DNA of 64,000 nucleotides from Streptomyces iranensis (GTDB lineage Bacteria > Actinomycetota > Actinomycetes > Streptomycetales > Streptomycetaceae), in assembly GCF_017874715.1 (NCBI RefSeq), contig NZ_JAGGLR010000018.1:124001-188000 (forward strand), written 5' to 3'. Below the pieces are notes generated by a model. That model was not told where the DNA came from, did not search any database, and saw only the letters and a list, made by a program, of their open reading frames with translations. The translations under genes and the position numbers were made by a program. Of the stretch, positions 49,517-58,911 are shown one piece after another (position 1 is the stretch's first letter; every line of letters starts with the position of its first letter).

Positions 49517-50926
49517 GTGTCATACCCGCCGACCACCGGCAGAGCCGCACCGCCGCCCGCGCCCGCGGCCCCGCCGCGGACCGCGTGGGCTGAGGGGCTC
49601 GACCGGGCGCGGGCGGCGGCGACGACCGAGCCCGGCCGGCTGCGCGTCATCGGGGCGGTGCTGGCCGCGCTGGTGATCGCGTTCGGCGCGGTCACGGCCT
49701 GGCAGGTCTCCGACCGGCAGACCGCGGCGGACGCCGTGGCCGAGCGCAGCCAGCCGCTGAGCGCCGACGCGGCGCAGATCTACCGCTCCCTCGCCGACGC
49801 GGACACCACGGCCACCGGAGGCTTCCTGGCGGGCGGCCAGGAGCCTCCCCAGGTCCGGCAGCGGTTCGTGCGGGACATCGACACCGCGTCCAAACTGCTG
49901 GTGCGGGCCGCGGCCAATACGGAGGGCTCGTCCTCCGCCCGCGACGAGATACAGAAGATCAATCAGCTGCTGCCGGTCTACACCGGTCTGATCGACTCCG
50001 CGCGCGCCAACAACCGCCAGGGGCTGCCGCTGGGCGGCGCGTATCTGCGCTATGCCAACGACACCATGCGCGACAAGCTGCTGCCCGCCGCGGGCAGGCT
50101 CTACCAGGCGGAGACCGCCCGTCTCGGGGAGGACTACGAGGACGCCGAGGCATGGCCGTGGGTGGCGATCGCCACCGGCCTGGTCGCCCTGGGTGCGCTG
50201 GGCTGGGCCCAGCGCCGTGAGTTCCAGCGGACCAACCGGGTGCTCAGCCGCGGTCTGCTCACCGCCACCGCCGCCTCCACGGTGGTGATGCTGTGGCTGG
50301 TGGTCGGCCACGCGGTCGCCAGCACCCAGCTCAGCGACTCCAACGACCACGGGGCGAAGTCCCTCCAGGTGCTCAACGAGGCGCGGATCGACTCCCTGCG
50401 CGCCCGCGCCGACGAGAACCTGACCCTGGTGGCGCGCGGCGCGGTCGTCGTGGACGAGGACGGTGCCAACAAGGGCAAGGACGCCTACGAGGTCAGCTAC
50501 GGCTCGCGGATGTCCGCGCTCGTGGGCAGGGCGTCCGGCGACCGTCCCTCGGACGGCAGCCTGCTGGACAAGGCGCGCGCCCTCGCGGACGACGACGAGG
50601 GCCGCGAGCCGGTGGAGAAGGCCGGCGGCCGGATCCACGAGTGGCAGGTGCGGCACAAGGCCGCCCGCGCAGCCGACGACGGGGGCGACTACAAGACGGC
50701 GCTGACGAAGGTCATCGGCGCCGAGGACAGCACCGGCGAGTCCTTCGACGCGGTGGACAGCCAGCTGGCCAAGGCCCTCGACCACGAGCAGCGGGAGTTC
50801 CAGCAGTCCGCCGACGACGGACGCGGCGCGTTCACCGCCATGGCGCTGGGCGCCGCGGTGCTGGCCGTGCTGGGAGCCGCGGGAGCGGTGCTGGGCATAG
50901 GCCGCAGACTGTCGGAGTACCGATGA
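49517..50926 (+). CDS. GlnX-like four-span membrane signalling protein
   Basis: A 469-aa membrane protein. TM1 (VIGAVLAALVIAFGAVTAW) is followed by a first extracytoplasmic helical domain (about 55-205). Two adjacent TMs come next (VAIATGLVALGALGW and LLTATAASTVVMLWLVVGHA), then a second extracytoplasmic domain (about 275-435) and TM4 (ALGAAVLAVLGAAGAVLGIG). This double sensor-domain layout is that of mycobacterial GlnX, which relays amino-acid sensing to PknG. Start: GTG at 49517 preceded by GGGGGAGG. It is first in the seven-gene operon. Confidence 0.7.
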   Translation: MSYPPTTGRAAPPPAPAAPPRTAWAEGLDRARAAATTEPGRLRVIGAVLAALVIAFGAVTAWQVSDRQTAADAVAERSQPLSADAAQIYRSLADADTTATGGFLAGGQEPPQVRQRFVRDIDTASKLLVRAAANTEGSSSARDEIQKINQLLPVYTGLIDSARANNRQGLPLGGAYLRYANDTMRDKLLPAAGRLYQAETARLGEDYEDAEAWPWVAIATGLVALGALGWAQRREFQRTNRVLSRGLLTATAASTVVMLWLVVGHAVASTQLSDSNDHGAKSLQVLNEARIDSLRARADENLTLVARGAVVVDEDGANKGKDAYEVSYGSRMSALVGRASGDRPSDGSLLDKARALADDDEGREPVEKAGGRIHEWQVRHKAARAADDGGDYKTALTKVIGAEDSTGESFDAVDSQLAKALDHEQREFQQSADDGRGAFTAMALGAAVLAVLGAAGAVLGIGRRLSEYR

Positions 50927-51963
50927 GGACGATGGGGGGCGGAAGCATGCGATCGCTGCGATCGGCCGCCGCGGTGACGGTATGCGCCCTGGGCGTGGCC
51001 ACGGCCATCGCGGTCCCGGCGATGGTGGACGACGGCGGGGACGGCGACAGCAAGGGCGGCGTGCGGCAGCCGCATACCGTGCGGACCGGCGCCGAGGCCG
51101 CGGCGGCGGACAGCTGCCGCGATCCCGAGGCGAGCCTGCGCCCGTCCAGTGCGAGCGGCCCGGCCATCAAGCGGATCAAGAACCGTGAGGTCAACGGGCA
51201 CAAGCTCAACAAGCTGATCGCCGGCGTCGACCAGAACAGCTACCGCTGGGGATACCGCGATCCGGCCACCGGCGACCTCACCGGCTTCGACATCGACCTG
51301 GTGCGCGCCATCGCCGACGACATCTTCGGCGATCCGGACGCGGTCATCTTCCGTACCATACCCACCAGTCAGCGCATCAAGGCCCTGCAGCAGGGCAAGG
51401 TCGACGTCGTGGTGCGCACCATGACCATCAACTGCGACCGGATCAAGGACGTGGCGTTCTCCACCGCGTACTTCCAGGCCGGGCAGCAGGTGCTGGTCCC
51501 CGACGACTCATCCATCACCGGCTACAACAAGACGCTGCGCGGCAAGAAGGTCTGCACCGCGCAGGGTTCCACCGCCGAGGCCGAGCTGGACAAGCCGGAC
51601 ACCGGGGCCGAGCATCTGGGCGCGATCAAGGTGAAGCCCGTCCCCAACCAGCTGGACTGCCTGGTCAGACTGCAGCTGGGCCAGGTTGACGCGGTGATCA
51701 CCGACAACGCGCTGGCGGCCGGCCAGGCGGCCCAGGACCCCTCCGTCAAGCTGGTCGGCTCGCGATTCACCGATGAGTTCTACGGCGTGGCGATGAACAA
51801 GGACGACGACGACCTGGTACGCCGGGTCAACAAGGTTCTGGAGAACTACCGCCAGGGCGGGGCAGGCAGCCCTTGGATGCAGGCCTACCAGAAGTGGCTC
51901 GCCAAGGACTTCAGCACGGCGCAGGAGAACCCGACGCCGCCCGCCCCCGAATACAAGGACTAG
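50923..51963 (+). CDS. GlnH-like periplasmic amino-acid-binding protein
   Basis: A 346-aa exported solute-binding protein of the glutamate/aspartate class: YRWGYRDPATGDLTGFDIDL (ligand loop), AVIFRTIPTSQRIKALQQG, VVVRTMTINCDRIKDVAFS and GKKVCTAQGST. It has a hydrophobic N-terminal segment but no convincing lipobox, unlike mycobacterial GlnH. There are alternative in-frame ATGs at 50932 and 50947. The first overlaps the gene upstream (ATGA). It would sense Asp/Glu outside the membrane and signal through the GlnX-like protein. Confidence 0.82.
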   Translation: MRTMGGGSMRSLRSAAAVTVCALGVATAIAVPAMVDDGGDGDSKGGVRQPHTVRTGAEAAAADSCRDPEASLRPSSASGPAIKRIKNREVNGHKLNKLIAGVDQNSYRWGYRDPATGDLTGFDIDLVRAIADDIFGDPDAVIFRTIPTSQRIKALQQGKVDVVVRTMTINCDRIKDVAFSTAYFQAGQQVLVPDDSSITGYNKTLRGKKVCTAQGSTAEAELDKPDTGAEHLGAIKVKPVPNQLDCLVRLQLGQVDAVITDNALAAGQAAQDPSVKLVGSRFTDEFYGVAMNKDDDDLVRRVNKVLENYRQGGAGSPWMQAYQKWLAKDFSTAQENPTPPAPEYKD

Positions 51964-52135
51964 CGCGGACAAGGACCAGAGCGGACGAGGCCCCGCGCGC
52001 ACGAGCACGACGGACCCGGACACATCGGGCAAGAGCAAGGATCACGGACCGGCAAGGATTAGCACCCGCCTCACACGCGTAGGGATGACGCAGCAGACGG
52101 ATCACACAACGGTTACGGACATGGAGAGGTGATCG

Positions 52136-53461
52136 ATGGGGGTCCCGGGACCCTTCCCCAGTTTCGCGGGGGCACCCGACGGCCCGGTCATGGGCCGGGA
52201 GGAGGTGGACCGCGCACTGGCGAAGCTCGCCGCCGAACACGAGGCGATCGAGTCCTCGCTGCTCGCCCTCCAGGACCACGCGGGCAGAAGGCTCCTCGAG
52301 GGCGCCGAGCTCACGGGCGTCACCAAGGACCGCTGGTCCACCACCGAGCAGGCCATCTCTCTCCTGTGGAGCTACTTCGACGCGTACACCGAGGCCCTCA
52401 CCCGGGCCCGTGAGGTGCGCTCCCGTCACCGCTGGCCTACGCAGGACGAGTTGGCCGAGCTCACCGAGCTGCTGTGCGGCACCGCGATCACCCTGCCCAG
52501 CAGCGCCACCCTCGGCGGTTCGCCCCTGCTCAGCGAGGAGTTGGGCCTGGACCGGCTGGTCGACCGGATGAACCGCTGGTACGCGGAGGCCATCGGCGTC
52601 ATCGTCAGCGCCGACGCCATATGGTCCGCGCTGCCCGCCCGGATCGACATGCTCTCCGCCGAGCTGCACCGCACCCGTTCGCTCGCCCACTCCGTGGGGG
52701 TCCGCCCCGGTGAGCACCCCTCGGGGGACGATCTGGAGCAGATCACCGCCGAGCTGACCGCGCTGCGCGCCGAAGTGGTCTCGGACCCGCTGGCCTTCTG
52801 GAAACCGGCCAGCGGCAGCTCCGCGCCCGGCGGCGGCACCCCCGACACCGAGCGCTATGACCGCGCCGCCCGCGCCCTGGAGGACGTGCGCCGGGAGATC
52901 GAGGCGGTCCTGGATGTGCGGCAGGACGCCGAGCGGCGGCTGATGCGGCTGCGGGATGTGCTCTCCCGCGCCGATCGCACCCTGGCGGAGGCGCGCCAGG
53001 CGCGCGGTGAGGTGCTCGCGAAGATCGCGGCATCGGAGGTTCCGGCCGTCAGCGGCCCGCCGACCGCGCTGCACGAGCAGCTGGTCGCCGCCGCCGACTA
53101 TCGCAGGCGCTCGCAGTGGCACCGGCTCTCACCGCTGCTGGAGAGCCTGGAGCAGCGCGCCGACGACGAGCTGCTGCGGGCCCGCGAGTCGTTGACCGCG
53201 GTCACCGCGCCGCTCGCGGTCCGCGCCGAGCTGCGCGGCCGTCTCGACGCGTACAAGGCGAAGGTCGCCCGCCATGGCATGGCGGCGGATCCGTTCCTGG
53301 TGGAGCGGTATGACGTGGCCCGCCGGATGCTGTGGAGCGCCCCGTGCGATCTGCGGGCGGCCGAGCAGGCCGTGCTGCGCTACCAGCAGGCGGCGGCCGA
53401 GGCCCTGGTGCCACGCCAGACGGGCCCGGCCGGGCAAGGCATCGAGGGAGGCACGGAATGA
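52136..53461 (+). CDS. Coiled-coil protein of the PknG operon, unknown function
   Basis: A 441-aa soluble helical protein with a coiled-coil middle (about residues 238-300: RAARALEDVRREIEAVLDV onward with leucine-heptad spacing) and no signal peptide or known catalytic motif. GGAGAGG precedes the ATG at 52136. Its stop overlaps the PknG start (ATGA), so it is tightly coupled to the kinase. I do not recognise the family. A scaffold or regulatory partner of PknG is a reasonable guess. No counterpart exists in the mycobacterial glnX-glnH-pknG operon. Confidence 0.7.
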   Translation: MGVPGPFPSFAGAPDGPVMGREEVDRALAKLAAEHEAIESSLLALQDHAGRRLLEGAELTGVTKDRWSTTEQAISLLWSYFDAYTEALTRAREVRSRHRWPTQDELAELTELLCGTAITLPSSATLGGSPLLSEELGLDRLVDRMNRWYAEAIGVIVSADAIWSALPARIDMLSAELHRTRSLAHSVGVRPGEHPSGDDLEQITAELTALRAEVVSDPLAFWKPASGSSAPGGGTPDTERYDRAARALEDVRREIEAVLDVRQDAERRLMRLRDVLSRADRTLAEARQARGEVLAKIAASEVPAVSGPPTALHEQLVAAADYRRRSQWHRLSPLLESLEQRADDELLRARESLTAVTAPLAVRAELRGRLDAYKAKVARHGMAADPFLVERYDVARRMLWSAPCDLRAAEQAVLRYQQAAAEALVPRQTGPAGQGIEGGTE

Positions 53462-56055
53462 ATGCGGCGGTCGTCGCCTGCCAGCGGCGTGACTGCGGCG
53501 GGTCCTACGAGGACGTGGGCGGGGGCGAGCTGTACTGCGATGTCTGCGGTATGGCCCCGGTCGTCTCACCCCAGGGGATGGTGGCCTCACCGCCCACCGG
53601 GATCACCGGCCAGGCCGGGCGGGGCGGAAGTTCCTCGTCCCGGAGCGCGGGCTCGTCGGCACGGAGCGCGGGCTCGTCGGCACGGAGCGCGGGTTCCTCG
53701 GCACGGAGCGCGGGTTCCTCGGCGACCGGCTGGGACTCCTCGTCCGGCGCCTCCGGCCGGTCGCGTTCGGCACGCTCCTCCTCGTCCCGGCGCTCGGTGT
53801 CCGGGCGGCTGTCCCGCTCCATGTCCGGGCGGACCTCGTCCCGTTCGGTCTCGGTGCGCAGCTCCCGCTCCTCCACCTCGGCCTCCTCGGGGCGGAACGC
53901 CCTGGGCGCCGGTCTGGTCAGCGTCCCCGATGTGCCGCGCCCCGATCCGCGGACGGCGGTGCTGGCGGACCCCGAGGTCCCCGAGCGCAAGCGGTTCTGC
54001 AGTCGCGGGGACTGCGGCGCCCCGGTGGGCCGCGCCCGCGGCGAGCGGCCGGGCCGCACCGAGGGGTTCTGCACCAAGTGCGGCCATCCGTACTCGTTCG
54101 TACCGAAGTTGATCCCCGGTGACATCGTCCACGGCCAGTACGAGGTCGCGGGCTGTCTGGCGCACGGCGGGCTCGGCTGGATCTATCTGGCCATCGACCG
54201 CGCGGTGTCGGACCGCTGGGTGGTCCTCAAGGGCCTGCTGGACACGGGCGACGAGGAGGCGCTGGCGGCCGCGGTCTCCGAGCGCCGCTTCCTCGCCGAG
54301 ATCGAGCACTCCAACATCGTCCGGATCTACAACTTCGTCGAGCACCTCGACCAGCGCACCGGCAGCCTCGACGGCTACATCGTCATGGAGTACGTGGGCG
54401 GCAAGTCCCTGAAGGACATCGCCAACGCCCGCCGCACCACGGAGGGCCGCCGCGATCCGCTGCCGGTGGAGCAGGCGTGCGCCTACGGCATCGAGGCGCT
54501 GGAGGCGCTCGGCCATCTGCACAGCCGCAATCTGCTCTACTGCGACTTCAAGGTCGACAACGCCATTCAGCAGCAGGACCAGCTCAAGCTGATCGACATG
54601 GGCGCGGTCCGGCGGATGGACGACCACGACAGCCCCATCTACGGCACGGTCGGCTATCAGGCCCCCGAGATCTCCGAGTCCGGCCCGTCCATCTCCTCCG
54701 ACCTGTACACGGTGGCGCGCACCCTGGCCGTGCTCACCTTCGACTTCCAGGGCTATACGAACGTCTACGTGGACAGCCTGCCGGACCCCGAGCACATCGA
54801 GGTCTTCCGGGCTTACGAATCCTTCTACCGGCTGCTGGTGCGGGCCACCGATCCCGACCCGGGGCGCCGCTTCGCCTCCGCGCGGGAGATGGCCGACCAG
54901 CTGACCGGGGTGTTGCGGGAGGTCGTGGCCCTGCAGACCGGGCGGCCCCGGCCGGCCCTGTCCACGCTCTTCGGGCCGGAACCGCGCGTGGTGGACACCG
55001 AGCTGTTCGCCGACGACGGAAAGGATCCGTCCCTGCTGGGCGCCCGGTCCGCCGGTGGGGGCACCACCGTGCCCGCCATCCCCGCGCAGCGCCCGCCGGG
55101 CCCGCTGGCCCTGCCGCTGCCCGCCATCACCACGCTGGACGGACGGGCCACCGCGCTGGCGCTCCCGGTGCCGCTGGTGGACTCCGACGACCCCAACGCC
55201 GGGTTCCTGGCCGGTCTGCTGGCCGCCGACCCCGCCGAGGTGAGCGCCGCGCTGCGGACCGCGCCCGTGGACTCGGTCGAGCTGCGGCTGCGCCGGGTGC
55301 GCGCCCAGCTGGAGCTGGCCCAGGCGCATGACGCGGGCGTCGCGCTCACCGGTCTGGAGGCCGCGTACAGCGACGACTGGCGGATCGTCTGGTACCGGGG
55401 GCTGCACGCGCTGGCCACCGGCGACCGCGAGACGGCCGCGCTCTCCTTCGACGCCGTCTACGACGCGTTCCCCGGCGAGCCCGCGCCGAAGCTGGCGCTC
55501 GGCGTCTGTGCCGAGGTGCTGGGCCAGTTGGACAACGCGGCGGAGTACTACCGGCTGGTCTGGGCCACCGATCCGAGCTTCGTGAGCGCCGCCTTCGCCC
55601 TCGCCCGGGTGCTGCTGTGCGCCGGGGACCGCCCGGGGGCGGTGCGGGCCCTGGAGTCGGTGCCGGAGTCCTCGATCCATTACACGGCGGCGCGGGTCGC
55701 CGCCGTACGGGCCCGGCTGCGCCAGCGCGCCCCGTACGACGCCCTGCTGAGCGACCTGACGGCCTCGGCGGTCCAGGTCGAGCGGCTGGGCGAGTTCGGT
55801 CTGGACGCGGTGCGGCGCGAGCGGCTGCGTACGGAGGTTCTGGGCAGCGCCCTGGATTGGGTACTGTCCGGCGGCAGCGGGGCGCCCCCGGGACACAACC
55901 GGCCGCCTCTGCTAGGCAGCAGCCTGGACGAGCGCGGGCTGCGCTTCGGATTGGAGCGCTCGTACCGTGTACTCGCCAGACTCGCCCAGCGAGGCGAGGA
56001 GAGGATCGAACTGGTGGAGCGGGCCAACCGTTTCCGCCCCAGGACGTGGGTGTGA
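53458..56055 (+). CDS. pknG: PknG-like serine/threonine protein kinase with zinc ribbons and TPR
   Basis: An 865-aa soluble kinase. An N-terminal zinc ribbon uses Cys8/Cys13/Cys27/Cys30. A Ser/Arg-rich linker follows (about 55-150, SARSAGSS repeats). A rubredoxin-like domain uses Cys181/Cys186/Cys205/Cys208. The kinase domain has Gly-loop GCLAHGGLGWIYLA, Lys258 in WVVLKGL, catalytic Asp363 in YCDFKVDNA (PknG lacks the usual HRD), and Asp380 in LIDMGAVRR. The C-terminal part is TPR (about 600-760). This order, with the extra N-terminal ribbon and linker, matches PknG. Its downstream FHA protein is a candidate GarA-like substrate. Confidence 0.88.
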   Translation: MNAAVVACQRRDCGGSYEDVGGGELYCDVCGMAPVVSPQGMVASPPTGITGQAGRGGSSSSRSAGSSARSAGSSARSAGSSARSAGSSATGWDSSSGASGRSRSARSSSSRRSVSGRLSRSMSGRTSSRSVSVRSSRSSTSASSGRNALGAGLVSVPDVPRPDPRTAVLADPEVPERKRFCSRGDCGAPVGRARGERPGRTEGFCTKCGHPYSFVPKLIPGDIVHGQYEVAGCLAHGGLGWIYLAIDRAVSDRWVVLKGLLDTGDEEALAAAVSERRFLAEIEHSNIVRIYNFVEHLDQRTGSLDGYIVMEYVGGKSLKDIANARRTTEGRRDPLPVEQACAYGIEALEALGHLHSRNLLYCDFKVDNAIQQQDQLKLIDMGAVRRMDDHDSPIYGTVGYQAPEISESGPSISSDLYTVARTLAVLTFDFQGYTNVYVDSLPDPEHIEVFRAYESFYRLLVRATDPDPGRRFASAREMADQLTGVLREVVALQTGRPRPALSTLFGPEPRVVDTELFADDGKDPSLLGARSAGGGTTVPAIPAQRPPGPLALPLPAITTLDGRATALALPVPLVDSDDPNAGFLAGLLAADPAEVSAALRTAPVDSVELRLRRVRAQLELAQAHDAGVALTGLEAAYSDDWRIVWYRGLHALATGDRETAALSFDAVYDAFPGEPAPKLALGVCAEVLGQLDNAAEYYRLVWATDPSFVSAAFALARVLLCAGDRPGAVRALESVPESSIHYTAARVAAVRARLRQRAPYDALLSDLTASAVQVERLGEFGLDAVRRERLRTEVLGSALDWVLSGGSGAPPGHNRPPLLGSSLDERGLRFGLERSYRVLARLAQRGEERIELVERANRFRPRTWV

Positions 56056-56058
56056 TCG

Positions 56059-57429
56059 ATGTCGCAGATGCCGCAGCCGCCCCAGCTGTCAGCCTGCCCG
56101 GCCTGTGATGAGCCGCCGCAGGCAGGGGACAGATACTGCGATCAGTGCGGTGCCGATCTGACGGTGGCGGCCGCGCTGGCAGCGGAGGCCGCACTGTCGG
56201 CGGAGGCGATCGCCGGCCGCTCGGAGGCGCATGCCGACCTGCCGGCGCCGCCGCGGGTGAACGGGGCGGCGCGGTCCACCCACCCGGAGCCGGAGCCGGA
56301 CGACTACGAGTTGGCCGCCCCGACCTCCGGAGGGTACGGCCAGGTGGCCGACCCGCGGGCCACGGCGACGCTCGGCGCGCCCGAGGCACCCGGCGAGTCC
56401 GGCATCCACCCGGAGACCAACGCGAGTACGCACACCAGCGCGGCGAGCAGCACGGGCAGCGGGACCGGCATCGGGGCGGACCCCCGGCTGCCCGGCGACG
56501 AGCACCGCCCCCGGTGCGCCGCGTGCCAGGAGGGCACCATCGACCAGGACGGATACTGCGAGCGCTGCGGACACGCACAGGCACGGACACGCGACCATAT
56601 GGAGACCGAGTTGGAGGGAGTCGCGGCGGCCAGCGACCGGGGTCTGCGCCACCACCGCAACGAGGACGCGTTCTCGGTGTCCACCGCCGCGCTGCCCGAC
56701 GGCTCACCGGTCACGGTCGCCGTGGTGTGCGACGGGGTCTCCTCGGCCACCCGCCCCGACGAAGCCTCGGCCGCCGCGGCCCATGCCGCGAGTCAGGCGC
56801 TGCGGGCCTCGCTGCCCCGCGGCGCCCACCCCCAGCAGGCCATGAACGAGGCGATCATCGCCGCCGCCGACGCGGTCAACTCCCTGGCCCTGGACACCGG
56901 CGCGGCCGCTCCCCACCACGAGGGGCAGCGCCATCAGAACGCACCGGCGTGCACCATCGTCAGCGCCGTCGTCACCAGCGACATCCTCACCGTCGGCTGG
57001 GTCGGGGACAGCCGTGCCTACTGGGTCCCCGACGACCGTGCGACCCCGCCCGCGCGGCTCACCGAGGACGACTCCTGGGCGGCCCAGATGGTGGCCGCGG
57101 GGCTGATGTCGGAGGCGGAGGCGTACGCGGACGAGCGCGCCCACGCCATCACCGGCTGGCTCGGGGCGGACGCCTATGAGCTGGAGCCCCACACCGCCTC
57201 GTACAAGCCGGACCGGCCGGGCGTCGTGGTGGTGTGCACCGACGGGCTGTGGAACTACGCCGAATCGGCGGAGCAGATGGCCCACGCGGTGCCGCCGGAC
57301 GCCCGCGCCCGGCCGCTGAACAGCGCGCAGATCCTGGTCGGCTACGCCCTGGACGGCGGCGGCCACGACAACGTAACAGTGGCGATCGTGCCGTTCCCCG
57401 CTCTCCCGGGCCGGGCAGGATCCGCCTGA
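56059..57429 (+). CDS. PP2C-type protein phosphatase with two zinc ribbons
   Basis: A 456-aa protein phosphatase. Two short zinc ribbons precede the catalytic domain: Cys13/16/27/30 and Cys153/156/167/170. The PP2C domain (about 185-450) has GLRHHRNEDAFSV, VAVVCDGVSSATRPDE, ILTVGWVGDSRAYWV, ITGWLG and GGHDNVTVAIVPF, all metal-binding blocks. It begins 3 nt after the kinase stop, so it is the natural eraser for PknG-dependent phosphorylation. Confidence 0.88.
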   Translation: MSQMPQPPQLSACPACDEPPQAGDRYCDQCGADLTVAAALAAEAALSAEAIAGRSEAHADLPAPPRVNGAARSTHPEPEPDDYELAAPTSGGYGQVADPRATATLGAPEAPGESGIHPETNASTHTSAASSTGSGTGIGADPRLPGDEHRPRCAACQEGTIDQDGYCERCGHAQARTRDHMETELEGVAAASDRGLRHHRNEDAFSVSTAALPDGSPVTVAVVCDGVSSATRPDEASAAAAHAASQALRASLPRGAHPQQAMNEAIIAAADAVNSLALDTGAAAPHHEGQRHQNAPACTIVSAVVTSDILTVGWVGDSRAYWVPDDRATPPARLTEDDSWAAQMVAAGLMSEAEAYADERAHAITGWLGADAYELEPHTASYKPDRPGVVVVCTDGLWNYAESAEQMAHAVPPDARARPLNSAQILVGYALDGGGHDNVTVAIVPFPALPGRAGSA

Positions 57430-57451
57430 CGGTCGCCAAGGAGCGGATGAC

Positions 57452-58843
57452 ATGGCCCACTTCTCCACGCCCGATGCGCCGCGGTTCTCGGTCGAGGTCT
57501 ACCAGAACGAGTACCTCCCCGAGGGAGGCCGCGAGGTGAACGCGATCATCACCGTCACCTCGGCCGGCGGCGGGGCCACGGCAGGGCCGCCGATACCCGC
57601 CCATGGTGGATACGAGGACGCTCCGGGCGCGTACGACGGCGCGTCCGGCCAGGGAGGCGCCTCCCCCCGCGCGGCCGTAGTGATCATGGTGGACTGCTCC
57701 GGCTCCATGGACTATCCGCCGACGAAGATGCACCACGCACGGGACGCGACCGCCGCCGCGATCGACACCGTGCGCGACGGCGTGGCCTTCTCCGTGGTGT
57801 CGGGCACCCACAAGGCGGTCGAGGTCTTCCCCGGAAACGGGCAGTTGGCCATCGCCGATCCGCTCACCCGCGCCCAGGCCAAGGACGCGCTGCGGAGCCT
57901 GAGTCCGGGCGGCGGCACCGCGATCGGCACCTGGCTGCTCCAGGCCGACCTGCTGCTCGGCTCCGCCGATGCCGCGATACGGCACGGCATCCTGCTCACC
58001 GACGGGCGGAACGAGCACGAGGAGCCGCAGCGGCTGAGGACCGTGCTCGACGCCTGCGCGGGCCGCTTCACCTGCGACGCCCGCGGGGTGGGCACGGACT
58101 GGGAGGTCGAGGAGGTCACCGGGATCGCCGCCGCCCTGCTCGGAACGGCGGACATCGTGGCCGACCCCGCCGGGCTCGCCGCGGACTTCACGCGGATGAT
58201 GGAGACGGCGATGGGCAAGGAGATCGCCGACGTCGGCCTCCGGCTGTGGACCCCCAAGGGCGCCGAGGTGGCGTATGTGAAACAGGTCGCACCGACTGTG
58301 GAGGATCTCACCGCCCGGCGCGTCGAGGCCGGTCCGCGCGCGGGCGACTACCCCACCGGGTCCTGGGGCGATGAGTCCCGCGACTACCACCTCTGTGTGC
58401 GGGTTCCGGCGGCCGAGGTCGGCCAGGAGATGCTCGCGGCCAGGATCTCCCTGGTCCAGCCGGTGCCCGACGGGGTCGGCAGCCCGCCCAGCCCTCTGGC
58501 GCAGGGGCTGGTGCGCGCGGTGTGGACCGATGACCTGGCCGTCTCCACCGCGATGAATGCGCAGGTAGCGCACTATACGGGCCAGGCCGAACTGGCACAG
58601 GCCATCAAACAGGGAATGAATGCCCGCAAGTCGGGCGATGCCGAACAAGCGACCGCGAAGCTGGGGCGTGCCGTACAGCTGGCGGCCACATCGGGGAACG
58701 AAGACACGGCGAAACTGCTTGCGAAGGTGGTGGACGTGCTCGACGTGGCGGCAGGTACTGTGCGACTGAAGGCGAAGGTCGCGGAGGCGGACGAGATGAC
58801 ACTCGAAACGCGCTCCACCAAGACAGTTCGCGTCAAGAAGTAG
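57452..58843 (+). CDS. VWA (von Willebrand factor type A) domain protein
   Basis: A 463-aa cytoplasmic protein with a VWA domain near residues 75-250. The MIDAS begins at Asp81 in VVIMVDCSGSMDYPP (DxSxS), with the Thr in GGGTAIGTWLL and a Asp in ILLTDGRNEHEE. The N-terminal strand segment (FSVEVYQNEYLPEGGREV) and C-terminal helical part complete the family seen in kinase/phosphatase/FHA operons. It may serve as an adaptor that binds partner proteins through a metal ion. No signal peptide is present. Confidence 0.85.
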   Translation: MAHFSTPDAPRFSVEVYQNEYLPEGGREVNAIITVTSAGGGATAGPPIPAHGGYEDAPGAYDGASGQGGASPRAAVVIMVDCSGSMDYPPTKMHHARDATAAAIDTVRDGVAFSVVSGTHKAVEVFPGNGQLAIADPLTRAQAKDALRSLSPGGGTAIGTWLLQADLLLGSADAAIRHGILLTDGRNEHEEPQRLRTVLDACAGRFTCDARGVGTDWEVEEVTGIAAALLGTADIVADPAGLAADFTRMMETAMGKEIADVGLRLWTPKGAEVAYVKQVAPTVEDLTARRVEAGPRAGDYPTGSWGDESRDYHLCVRVPAAEVGQEMLAARISLVQPVPDGVGSPPSPLAQGLVRAVWTDDLAVSTAMNAQVAHYTGQAELAQAIKQGMNARKSGDAEQATAKLGRAVQLAATSGNEDTAKLLAKVVDVLDVAAGTVRLKAKVAEADEMTLETRSTKTVRVKK

Positions 58844-58911
58844 CACATAACCAGCACTCACGTAGCTCTTCTCGGCAGAAACGCCAAGAACGCCACAGAG
58901 GGGGATCCGAC